Source: Eleginops maclovinus (taxonomy: Eukaryota; Chordata; Actinopteri; Perciformes; Eleginopidae). Taken from it: a DNA stretch of 64,000 bases. A program made the position numbers and the translations under genes. Below the pieces are notes generated by a model, which worked only from the letters and a program-made list of their open reading frames with translations, made no database searches and had not been told where the DNA came from. Shown here one piece after another: positions 54,001 to 64,000 of this stretch; position 1 is the stretch's first letter; each line of letters opens with the position of its first letter. The DNA is taken from assembly GCF_036324505.1 (NCBI RefSeq), contig NC_086368.1:13426921-13490920 (forward strand), written 5' to 3'.

Positions 54001-55104
54001 TAACATGTTGTCTGTTGAATGTTTTGAATTAAAAAAAAAGTCAGACGCTGTTTTAAGAAATAGGTTGATAATGTTGTCTTTATTACCCCAAAACATGATA
54101 TTATGTCAACTTTGAGAAGGTAAAATAAACCCATTAATCAAATGAGCAATGAACCACACACTCCACTATTATTCCTTGTTGAAGATTTGGATTCTCAATA
54201 CTTAAATCTTGTGTCTCCCCTGTCTATTTTATTGTCATGTGAGATTCTTTCATCTCCGAGTCCCCTCTCTAAACACAGCCGGTCACTGAGCTTGACGAAA
54301 AGGTGTTACTGATGACTGTGTCCAGCAATTTAAGCTATTGAGAGCTGCCCCCAATTCAACTTCTTTCTTAACTTTATGGCTATAATTGCCATAAAGCTCC
54401 TCCCAAATCCTCCCAGCCCCCGTCTGCCTTTTTTGTGGGCTTTGTAAAATGTTCCATATTCCCATTATAGTGTACTTTTTTTCTTCCACAAGTTCTTCCA
54501 TTGCATAGTGTGGTCTTTATTTTATGAAGTTGTGTCAGAGTTCATCATGTTAGCGGTCTTACAGCTTTGGGTGCAGCATTCAGCCTCTAACACTTCATGT
54601 CTAACTTGTACAACTACTCCTTATGTGCCAAAACAATAAAAACATCCATCAATGTCCTCCCTTGTCTATGTAGGTTGGGTATGACTGATGATGTGTACGG
54701 CAAATTGATGCACTTGAGGGGCAGGGGACTGTGTGAATGTTTGTTTATGTCAAGTGAGGATTTGTCAAAAGGTTTATGTCATTGCTGGCATCAGTCTCCT
54801 CGAGCTTGTACTGGGTGGTCTTTGTGTGTTCGCATCCGTAAAGAGCTTCGTTCTCACTCTCATTTGTCCCCTATTGATTCTCTAAATTAGGTTGATGAGA
54901 GGCCCTCCTATCAGGTGGCATATTAATTGGGTCAGGCTGGATCTTATATGACATCCAAATAATGGCAACCCGAACCCCAAGACTAAACCTTTGTCCCCTG
55001 AACGCTCTCTTCCACCAATTAGCCTCGCGGTGAATCTGCTTCCTGCCACCTCTGCTGCCCGTTAGGCTACTGTTTTCTAAGAATCAGGATGCCATCGGTG
55101 GCCT

Positions 55105-55106
<2 letters not shown>

Positions 55107-55141
<35 letters not shown>
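55107..55141. repeat. (GT)n microsatellite
   Basis: 35 bases of GT repeat at the edge of a complex-sequence block. Confidence 0.98.
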
Positions 55142-55142
<1 letters not shown>

Positions 55143-55657
55143 CTCCGAAGGTGTCAGAGAAACCTGGGGGGAGTTTACATTCTTCAATAAAACAAATTCA
55201 TATTTGATATCCAAAAACTGAATCCAGTGATTCACTGTTTGAATTTGATTACTTTTACGATAAAATACAAAAAAATAAAAGCTTCAAAACAATACTCATG
55301 ATTTACAGAAAGTATATATCTGCACACATATTGTTATATTTATAATATATTTCCATTAAGTCAAATCTATCGCCACATGAGATAACAATGACGATTTAGC
55401 CTATGATGAAGTATTGCAATATTTGCAGTAATATGAACTGGGTTTCTGGGGCATTATTCTCTGGAAAATCCAAACCAGTGCTCCCAGGGAAGAGAGATTT
55501 GATAAATGCAATAACTGCATATTACCATAGGTGTCGCCATAAAACAACACAATGTAGTTGTGTATTATTTCTATTCCACCCAGTAACTGCCAGGGGTAGC
55601 TCAAGTAGGTTGCAGCAGGACAGAAGTGTGCATTAATTTTGGTTACTATATTTTTGC

Positions 55658-56231
55658 AGTGTAGCAGCAATGGAGAAACAGCATTTACAGGGAAAAAACT
55701 GAAACGTTGACTTTAATCAAGAGTATTATGTCAAGAAATTTCACATAATATTAGGTATTGGGTTAGTTGAAAGCAATAATATTAAGTTGAACCTAATACT
55801 TTTTATTTAAACCTAATATTATTGCCTTCGCGTTGAAAGGAGCCAGTTGAGGTGGTTCGAGCACCTAATGAGGATGCCACCTGGGCGCCTCCCTAGGGAG
55901 GTGTTCCAGGCACGTCCAGCTGGGAAGAGACCGAGGGGTAGACGTAGGACCAGGTGGAGGGATTATATCTCTTCGCTGGCCTTGGAACGTCTTGGAATCC
56001 CCCAGTCAGAGCTGGTTGATGTGGCCAGGGAAAGAGAAGTTTGGGACTCTCTGCTGGAGCTGTTACCTCCGCGACCCTGACGGAAAAGTGGGAGAAGATG
56101 GATGGATGGATGGATGGATTATTGCTTTCAACTAACCTAATGCAGTTGTGTGACATCTGTTGACATAGTACATTTAATTAAAATCAACATTTCTTTTCTT
56201 TTTTTGTAGGCTTACATTTTTTTGTACTGCA
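55658..56231. mobile_element. Foldback MITE-like element interrupted by a Rex3 fragment
   Basis: The left arm (about 55699-55784) and the right arm (55814-55825 continued at 56126-56193) are inverted copies of each other. The inner 24 bases (55761-55784 against 55814-55825 plus 56126-56137) pair perfectly once the insert is removed. Outer flanks GCAGTGTA and TGTACTGC suggest ends near 55658 and 56230. It has no coding frame and looks like a non-autonomous hairpin element. Confidence 0.7.
55826..56117 (+). mobile_element. Rex3-type (RTE) non-LTR retrotransposon, 5'-truncated 3' end
   Basis: An open frame at 55847-56080 encodes the C-terminal tail of the RT polyprotein: RWFEHLMRMPPGRLPREVF, then a basic RGRRRTRWRDY segment and LGIPQSELVDVAREREVWDSL. 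It ends at a stop just before a GATG tetranucleotide tail, the hallmark of Rex3. An 8-base target-site duplication, ATTATTGC, flanks it at 55818-55825 and 56118-56125. It is severely 5'-truncated and cannot move, but the uninterrupted frame and clean duplication suggest a fairly recent insertion. Confidence 0.88.
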
Positions 56232-56426
56232 GACTTTTCCTTTGGTCTATAAAATGTCTGAAAATAAGGAACAGTCCATCCCAGTTTCGCAAAGTCCATG
56301 TTGATGTCCTTAAATCTCTTATTTTGAAAGCCCGACACTCAAAAAAGTTACAAACTCCACTTTGTCCACCAGAGTGTACAATTAGTTTTAGAAATAAACA
56401 ACAAATCCGATAAGCTAAATAAATGA

Positions 56427-56432
56427 TTTATT
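56427..56432 (-). other. Candidate distal poly(A) signal of gdf11
   Basis: Reads AATAAA on the minus strand, 3.0 kb after the gdf11 stop codon, next to further A/T-rich hexamer variants. Several other minus-strand AATAAA or ATTAAA hexamers may lie between here and the gene, so proximal sites are possible. Confidence 0.35.
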
Positions 56433-59400
56433 GTACAAAAGAAAAATGACAGTAAATAAACAACAAAAAGGCAAAAATAACAATTGAACAGTTATTCATA
56501 TGCACACCATTAAACTACAAAGTTGGGGTGATTTCTTTTTTTAAAACTACACAAAGAACGGAGGAATGACGGGGAAAGTGAGAAAAACATTAGAAGCGGC
56601 GAACCTGTCCAAAGCATCATAAATGTCAACATTTGGGTAGGTATTTACATAGAGATTTCTTACTCTCATATATCTATATGAAAACACTCTCACACATACC
56701 AGTATACAAACACTAAAATTCGAAATGCAACTTCTCAACAAGCCATAGATGTGGGCACAGCTAATTATATCTTTTGACCACACATTACCAGAGCCGCTAC
56801 CATCAGTCACTCTGTCAATAACTCAATCTGAACCTGAGAGCAAGGGGACCCTGTGGTTTTCGTCTACATTTTTGGGGGCTTTCTTATAGGTTAAATGTCT
56901 GCACAGATTATTTGATGACAAATTTAAAAAAGCAAGGTTTTTAGGAGGCTAGAGTGAGGTAGACAGACTTTGAAATGCATTGTAATTATTATTAATAAAT
57001 AGATAATTGACCAGTTGAATTATTTCCAACCACTGCCCCTAAACCAGCTTTTTCCTCCCTTTGAAATGTTCTAGCATATTCCTGCGATCACAAAAGTTAC
57101 AGCACACAACATGTCATCCTCTACTTTGGCTAACAATCCCTGGATACACCTCCCATTCTTGCATGGGTGCTTTCACTTAAAATACACACAAAGGCAAAAA
57201 CATGTCTATGCAAGACAGTCAAAACATTGTTTATGTCAAAACGACGTAGTCTCTCTAACATGGTAACAAATTAAAGTTTGTGGGCGGGCCATTTCCAGTT
57301 AAAGCATTCTATTTTCATTGATCCAGACACTTAATTTACACATGACTTATCACCCAAAGTGGGAAAGGAGGCCTTTAAGGCCGCTGGTACGCTACGTCCA
57401 GGTTCCAGATTGGATAAAAGTGTGTGAGTGTATGGACAGGCCCCCGCTTCAGACAAAAGTCAGGAAAGCGTGATGGTATCAAAAAGAAGTGATAACCTCT
57501 CTAGTTCATGGTTTATCACCCGAAGCTTGAATATTTTTTTTCTTTTTTATGCTATACTGTACAAGCTCTCTTGTGCTTTGTAAAACACAAACAACACTTT
57601 ACCTCCTCACGCCATGAACGTCCCATAGTGCAAAATTTATTGTTGGTAAGGTAGAGTGCCCCAAAAAAGGTTTTTGTACCCCTTTTTTTAATATATACAT
57701 ATATCATTTATATATAATGTCAGAAGGCTCTTCCTTTATCCAACAGCATAGTGCTTTCGTTTACAACAAAAGGATATCTTTGCTTTGACATCCAGGAGAC
57801 AAAGACAGACTTTAAGCGTTTCTAATCTACTCTGTGTTCAAGCACTAACAATATTTTATGAAGACAAAACCGTTGAGGTGTAGGTGAGCATTTTAAAAAA
57901 CAATCAAATGTTTTCTAATCTAAAGTCTGCGCTTGAGTTACATTCTCTTGATTTGCTTGTGTTATGTGGTTTTTTGTGATTTATAAAAGCTATTATTTCC
58001 GAGTACAGTACTAGAGTTAGAGGATTTTGTGTTTTTATTTCCATCTTTTTTGAAACTAGTATAGAGAAAGGTTAATTAACTGTGTTGATGATTTGAGTTA
58101 TGGAGGTACTGCACTTTCTAAATTTAAATTAATTTTAACGGATGCAAAAACTTCTGTAAGTATGAGTGTGAAAAGTTCAAGTTATATTTATGTAATCCTG
58201 TTTGAACCATTTCCAGCTCAATAGTTCACAGCAGGCGGCACATTACAGTCACTCTGTTTTTCTTTCAGGGGATTTAAGGATTTTTGCCCTCTGTTTGTCG
58301 TATAACTCTCACTCCCAACCCTCTGCAAGTTATGAAACAGTGCATTTGCATCTCATTCAGGCAAAAGTTGAAGGTGTGATGGGTATTTTCCCTTTGTCAC
58401 GTAGAAGAAAGAAAATGTGTCGGGTTCTCGTCATCCTGCGGGATCCTGCTCCTCCTCCTCTCCCAGGCTGAATAACTTCAGAGTGCCTCTACATTACAGT
58501 TCTTAGTTTGAGACTTTAGTGTGGAAGTAAACCTAAATTGATGTCTTATCTACTTCGCAGGGAATTCAGAAATAGCTACACTGGCTCCATTTATTCACTT
58601 TGAAAGATAGAATTCAAATAGCTCAAGCTCTTTTCTCCCTTTTTTCTTTTTGAGTTTTACAAGACTGCAAATAAAAAAGATCAAAGTAACTGGGAAAGGT
58701 TTAGTGGACACTCGAGAATGTCACACTGGGGTGTTATACATTAATAGAGGGTATAGGTTTGGTTTCGGATCTCCTTTAACACTTAAATCTCAAGAACACA
58801 TTTCTAAACATCTGTAAACAAGATTTTGGATTTATACTAACAGTATTTCTAAAGGTAAACCCTCCTCACATACGTGGGGATTCATTTCTCTTTGTTAAAG
58901 TGAAAGATTGCAAAATAATTCTGATCATGCCCCCTTGCAAACATTTTTGTGGATAAAACATCACCCTCAAGTAAATGTATCTGTATAATTAAGTTCTTTC
59001 CAAACTCACCTTAGGACTGAAATTACTTTTAAAATATTGTAAATGCTTAAGTCTCCTGTCATCTCGACCCACTAACCTGGACATTTCACAAAGATGCCGT
59101 TAAAAAAATCAATTTTGAAAAACCCACAAAACTAACACACACTCTATAAAATAGTTGTGTCTCATTTACCGTTTTCTGAAGCTGCTTCACAAAGACAACC
59201 TCTTTAAATAATTCAGGATGTACCTTACTTCAGTCCTTTGTTGATTCATGTTTAAACTATAACTTTTTTCTTTCTATTTTAAACGGTTGGAATCAATTTA
59301 ATTACTGGAAAAATGGAAACCCAGTGGGATGATTTTGTTGCTGTGCAAACGTGAAATCTGGTGCCGAGGAGTGGGTTCTGGTGACAAGGGAGACTCCGTA

Positions 59401-59458
59401 AGGGTTTCGGGTGTTTTGAAGCGATGGTGGCTGTACACATTTGTGTTTCTCCTGCAGC
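56433..59458 (-). other. Probable long 3' UTR of gdf11
   Basis: Three kilobases downstream of the gdf11 stop with no other gene, no long microsatellite and no obvious mobile element, unlike the flanking DNA. Vertebrate GDF11 transcripts have long 3' UTRs, so this is the likely identity, but the true end is not determined by the sequence alone. Confidence 0.45.
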
Positions 59459-59839
59459 CTAAGAGCAGCCACATCTATCCACCACCATCCCCGGGATTTT
59501 GCCGTGAATGATCTGCTGCTTGTCATTGAAGTAGAGCATGTTAATGGGGGACATCTTAGTTGGGGTGCAGCAAGGCCCTGCGGAGCCTCGGGGGTTGGCG
59601 TGCTGCACCAGGTGGGTGTGCGGGTATTTCTGCATGAACATGTACTCGCACTGGCCGGAGCAATAGTTGGCTTTGTATCGTTTGGGGGCAATGATCCAGT
59701 CCCAGCCAAAAGCCTCGAAATCCACAGTCAGAGGGTAGCGACAGCAGCGAGACTCGGTGGAGTGCTCATCGCAGTCCAGGCCGAGGTTTCTCCTAGAGCG
59801 TTTGGTCGTCTCAAGAACCTTCACTTCCAGGAACGGCTG
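59459..59839 (-). CDS. gdf11: gdf11, growth differentiation factor 11, last coding exon (partial)
   Basis: The exon starts after the acceptor GATTCCAG and is 381 bases long, the same length as the last exon of myostatin genes. It encodes the end of the propeptide, the furin site RSRR (exon residues 14-17), and a 109-residue mature TGF-beta domain with all nine cysteines. GDF11 is a secreted, disulfide-linked dimer. It signals through ActRIIA/B and ALK4/5/7 to Smad2/3, and sets the trunk-to-tail transition and posterior Hox onset. [35 protein letters not shown] and NDKQQII are GDF11-type; myostatin has DFGLD, FEDFGWDW, and GECDYMY. A His replaces the usual Tyr in IIHGKIPGM. Exons 1 and 2 are not in the window, so the first 4 kb to the right is intron. 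Confidence 0.93.
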   Translation of the reverse strand, partial: QPFLEVKVLETTKRSRRNLGLDCDEHSTESRCCRYPLTVDFEAFGWDWIIAPKRYKANYCSGQCEYMFMQKYPHTHLVQHANPRGSAGPCCTPTKMSPINMLYFNDKQQIIHGKIPGMVVDRCGCS

Positions 59840-60119
59840 CTGGAATCAGGGGGAGGAGAGGCAGGACAGAGAGAAAGAGGTGGTTATAAGAGAACAACAC
59901 AGCTGTTAGCAGTTGAGGAAAATGTATTTACTTGACAAGAAGTTACGGATTTTTTCTGCAACCCAAATACAAAACATCTATAGTATAAGACATCACTACT
60001 TAATGCCAATGTTCACCTGATTTATTAAAGTGATTTATTTATGTTTTGTTTTTTTTCAAGAGTTACATGAGAATATCAGTACACTTCTTAGTGTGTTTCA
60101 GGACATACACATGGGAGTC

Positions 60120-60260
60120 TATTAGCTTAGCTTAGCATAAAGGCCCATTCGGGTGCGATTACTGGAAGCCTTAGGAGTGGAGGATGGGAAGGTTGGAGCT
60201 GAGTAAGTAAGAACGTTGGTAAATAAATGAAATAAACTCTTTATTTAGTCCAGTCCAAAG
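60120..60260. repeat. Dispersed repeat with AGCTTAGCTTAGCATAAAG
   Basis: TTAGCTTAGCTTAGCATAAAG is the core phrase of an abundant fish repeat (usual continuation GACTGGAA). Only the core is convincing; the ends are approximate. Confidence 0.4.
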
Positions 60261-60355
60261 TAAACACAGCTGATTTATTTAGACCCGCCTTCACCATTCA
60301 CATATTTTTCATATTTGCCTTTAAAGAAAAGGCAATTTTCTCATGTTGAAAGGAT

Positions 60356-60720
60356 CCTTAAAGAGGCCCTATTAAGCTTTTTGGGGTTTTCCTTTTCCTG
60401 CAGTGTGTTATATAGGTTTTTGTGCATGTAAATGGTCTGCAAAGGTGAACATCCCCCCAGAGGAAGTTTCTATCCAACACACTCCACCCCTGCCTCAAAC
60501 ACCTCCATTGGATTCCTTTGTTTACTTCCGTGACATAGTGATATCACAAGGTAGCACTCGTGCTTCTATTGGCTAGCCCTCCAACACCTCTTTAAATGGT
60601 AACCAATCATAACAGAGCCGACCAGATAACCAATCAGAGCAGACTGGGCTCTGGTTTCAGAGAGAGTTGCTGCAACAAAAATAAATCCTTTTTGAACATT
60701 AAAGCATGTAAACCCTGAAA
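60356..60720 (+). mobile_element. Teleost MITE-like repeat, AAAGAGGCCCTATTAAGC type
   Basis: Begins AAAGAGGCCCTATTAAGC, continues CCTGCAGTGTGTTATATAGG and TGTGCATGTAAATGGTCTGC, and later has repeated ACCAATCA words and CTTTTTGAACATTAAAGCAT. These phrases belong to a very common fish element whose full copies end in the inverse of the opening. The far end here is degraded. A short second copy is at 63850-63905. Confidence 0.6.
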
Positions 60721-62854
60721 ACAGAACTGGTATGTATTTATGTATTATGTGTTGTGTAATGTAAAGGAGAGATTTCAGTGACATACATTATCGCATTCAT
60801 TTGTTAATCATTATTTTAATTAATCGTGAATTGTATTTTTGGGAGGACAGTTCATGTTTTAGATTAATTGCCGCCTTTCTGAGTAATTGTTTCATGAACA
60901 GAACATTAGTGGTTAAAGTACTTAAAGTTTAAAGGGGGAGTTACGGTCTTACTGTAACTATTTCCTGACGGTCAAGCGTTTATCCTCCCCCCTTTGTGTC
61001 TTTGCTGGTTGCCTGGCAACCTCACGGCTACCACAAGCCTCTGGGTAGTAACATCTCCCTGCAGCTGTTTGCCAAGAAATTGTTACAGCATGCAAGTTTC
61101 CTTAAAACCTCAGAATGCTGTGTTTACAGATCAGTTTGTGCACAGATTAAACAAAAAGCTTTGAAAAGGTACTGGCAGGCAGATTTTGAACAAAGCTGGG
61201 CTAACTGTTTTTACTGTTTCCAAACTTTATGCTAATGCTCAACAAGCTTTTGCTACATATTAAACACACAGACATGAGCGGTATCGATCTTTTCATCTCT
61301 TGTGCGTTTCCCCAAAAGTGGAATTAGTCATTTAATTTCTGACATAGATGTAAAACCAATTACAATTCTTTGGCAGACCTGAATGGTTTATAATCTGAAC
61401 AATAGTGATACAAGAAGAGAGGGAAGAGTGAACAGGGTTATTTAAAAAGGTTGAGCATGGTGGTTCAAAGCTATTGTTAATGAAGGTACTTCCATCTGTG
61501 CTTTTTCTGCAACTCAAATTCATCCTTTCTTTGACAGGTGGAATATGACAAATAGCTGTGTAAAGTTCTTATTTTCTGTTTGTTTCTCAAGCAAAGACAA
61601 GAACTCAGACAAAATCATTTGACATCTGCATGTGTCCATGTGTCAGCTATCCTATAACCTCAGAGGAACTGGACCACAGCCACAAACTTCTTCTGATAGC
61701 GTTAAACGCTGAAGTATTGACTTAAGATGCCATAGTACCACCACACATATCTGTAGTTGGTTTGTGCAACGCACACAGCTGGCCATTAACAGGAAAAAGG
61801 CCATGTGTTGCAAACTGTGGTAAAACCCTCAACTAAGACGTTACAAGATTAAACATTAAAACAGGGCAATACAATATAAAATGTACTTTGTAATATACAT
61901 TAACATAACTAGCAGTCACTAATACCTACTTCTTTTTCTCCAAACAATAACATTGACACTTGGAAGCCCAGAAAGGATCCGAAAGTGACAAATTATATGA
62001 ATCAGAAGCCGAAAGTGACAAAGAATTTGATATCTTTTGTCAGCCTAAAAGGGTAAAAATCGACTCCTCTGATGGTTTACACGATCATATAAATGAACTT
62101 GTCTTTTTTATAGTACGAAACACAATGTCACATATGAGCAGCGTTTCAAAGAGCATTGACAGGAACTATCCATGGATGACTCTGGTTTGATCCATGACCC
62201 AGGAGGTCATCTGCAGGCTACCATAACCTTGACCTTTAGGCAAAGCAAGCAGATCAAATATTTTACTCCATCATGTTTGTTTTACAAAGCCTTCCACTCC
62301 CCACAGTGATTCCAGCTGGGCCCGAGCACAGTTTTTGTGACGCATTCAAAAGAGGAAATAAGCTGAAAGGCCATTGGGGTGAGACCATGTCAGCTTGGCC
62401 TTTAGAGCTTTTGTTGTAGAAAAAAGACCCCGAGAACAGGGAGAAGCAGAGCTTCAGTCTTTCTTTGCTTGTTGTGTTTTGTTTTATTTTGGTACGCTTG
62501 CCTGTGTTTTTGATCTGTTCCCTTTTTTTTAAATTTAAGAATAATATTGCACACTGCTGTGTGCTCAGAGGGCATGGACTTATTGGCCAAGACACCAGAG
62601 CTGACCTCTGATATGTGTTGTGAAGACATGACCCAAATGACCACTTGGTAAATATTTGGTTTTGCTTAACAGGGATGAGTGGCCTACATAATTCAACATA
62701 ACTGTTGTATGTATCTGCGTTCTGTCAGAAGCAGTAACTCTGGGATTACTAACATTAATGATTTACAGGTGTTTTTGTTGCTTTCAGACTGAAGTTTGAA
62801 CCCATGTTCAACGCCAATGAGTCTATTCCATAAGCCCCACGTTGGGCGTTTCAT

Positions 62855-62975
62855 TTTCCCCGGCCACTGCACAATAGCTGCCCACTGCTCCTAGCACTAG
62901 GATGGGTTAAATGCAGAGCACAAATTTAACTGTGTGTGCTCTGCTGTGTGCATGTATGTGACTAATAAAGAGGGG
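62855..62975. repeat. Dispersed repeat containing GCTGCCCACTGCTCC and GGGTTAAATGCAGAG
   Basis: AGCTGCCCACTGCTCCTAGC, GATGGGTTAAATGCAGAGCA and CAAATTTAACTGTGTG match the phrases of an abundant fish retroelement-derived repeat. The parent family is not named here. Confidence 0.5.
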
Positions 62976-63849
62976 TTCATCCTCCGATTCTTTCTATTGA
63001 AGACATAAACACAGTCAATTAAAAAATAAATAGATGTAAAAATCCTGTTTTTAGGGCTTGATGCCCAAGAGGATTTCTTTAACATGAGGCTCAATGGTTC
63101 ATGGTCAAATCTTAAAAGGAGTGTCTAAACTATTCAGAAAAACATTAGTTTACAATGCTTTCACATTTTTCAAACATCTTTTCTATTCCCTATTTTTTTG
63201 GGCTTCCATTTTTAAAAGGAAAGTATGAAGAATATGTGAATGGTGTAAAGAGGTAGAGGACGGATGGATGGTGAATGGTGAAGTCAGATCCACACAAAGC
63301 CTCTGTGTTTTCTCTGGACTGAACTAAATATAGCATTGTCTTGAGTGACATGTTCAAGACTGCGGTGGTGCCGTATTTAGGGTCAAAAGTACATGTTGCT
63401 TTAATAAATACCGTACTTTAAATTTCATTTCGTTTTTGTCAAATCCTCCATTTAGTGGTATGGATATGATTGTAATGAATTATCCCCACTTTTGACACAA
63501 ATCATAGCTGTTGGCTTACATTGTAATATTGTAACTGGGAAACCAGTTGAAGCAAAGCTGGGTTGTTACAGATGATGGAATTATTCCCAAAAATTAATGT
63601 TCAACACTCAAGTTTGCAACAAAAAAAACCCCAAAAACAACCACAAACTAAAGATTTGACTTCTAAGACCAATTCATCTAGTAGTTATGAAATTTAAGAG
63701 TTTGAGTCCAGCCTTCAACAGATCCCTTCTATTTCATGCCAACTTTACAAATCAAGGTTTTTAACTGACACAACACACTTGTGTGTGTGTGTGTTTTGTT
63801 TTGTGTTTTTGTTTGAGGTGAACCTCTAAAATAAGGTGGAGATGTTCTC

Positions 63850-63905
63850 TGCTTTTTTAAGCTTTCCCTTTCCTGTAGTGTGTTATATAGGTTGTACATA
63901 CAGGT
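63850..63905 (+). repeat. Short second copy of the 60356 repeat
   Basis: TTTAAGCTTTCCC, then TTTCCTGTAGTGTGTTATAT, parallels the beginning of the element at 60356, in the same orientation. Confidence 0.55.
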
Positions 63906-64000
63906 TCTATTCATGAATCACATTTTTCAGAAATCTATAAACTTTACAGAAATGGTTCGGAACTTTCTGAAAAAGCATAAGGCTTTGGCATGCAAGAATA

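Larger units (their letters stand above)
59840..64000 (-). other. gdf11 intron 2 (partial) with dispersed repeats
   Basis: No propeptide exon could be found on the minus strand, so this is read as intron. It carries dispersed repeats at about 60120-60260, 60356-60720, 62855-62975 and 63850-63905. An unexplained acidic open frame is at 61960-62190 on the plus strand. Confidence 0.6.

Noticed and set aside
59459..59839. Myostatin (mstn) as the identity of the TGF-beta exon
   Set aside because: [21 protein letters not shown] and NDKQQII are GDF11-type residues at the positions that separate the two paralogs.
59441..59935. 164-codon plus-strand frame
   Set aside because: It is antisense to the conserved gdf11 exon and extends past its acceptor; a shadow frame.

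Overview
The window looks like a teleost fish chromosome. The DNA is AT-rich and the genes are split into exons with GT/AG borders. There are long CA/GT and TAA microsatellites, a piece of a Rex3-type retrotransposon ending in GATG repeats, and several short dispersed repeats typical of fish genomes. Six protein-coding genes were found and all lie on the minus strand, head to tail. In transcription order (right to left) they are gdf11 (last exon only), gpr25, inava, adipor1, rabif and kdm5b (first five coding exons only). The splice junctions could be placed to the base and the reading phase closes across every junction listed, so these models are strong. I see no credible coding gene on the plus strand.

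Layout: 1-6120 holds the 5' part of kdm5b (JmjN and ARID coding exons) with a large first intron. 8480-9740 is rabif (two coding exons). 13479-17494 is adipor1 (seven coding exons), with a probable promoter and non-coding first exon near 19.1 kb. 21884-30489 is inava (nine coding exons), with an upstream region that may hold non-coding first exons up to about 37.5-37.9 kb. 41472-42545 is the single-exon receptor gene gpr25. 42.6-56.4 kb is a gene-poor interval with three long dinucleotide repeats, mobile-element remnants and several complex-sequence blocks that could be regulatory. 56.4-59.5 kb is probably the long 3' UTR of gdf11, and 59459-59839 is its last coding exon. 59.8-64 kb is gdf11 intron and repeats.

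The genes do not form one pathway. The products are a histone H3K4 demethylase, a Rab-binding chaperone, the adiponectin receptor with ceramidase activity, a cytohesin-binding scaffold of epithelial junctions and innate immunity, a chemokine-receptor-like GPCR, and a TGF-beta ligand for axial patterning. Five of the genes match human 1q32, while GDF11 is on human 12q13.

The most unusual structures are a foldback MITE-like element split by the Rex3 fragment (about 55658-56231), a perfect 22-bp hairpin in an inava intron (28605-28654), and a palindromic pair of posterior-Hox/Cdx-like sites 5 kb downstream of gdf11 (54372-54396). No wholly new biological system is evident; the regulatory claims are inference and are labelled as such.
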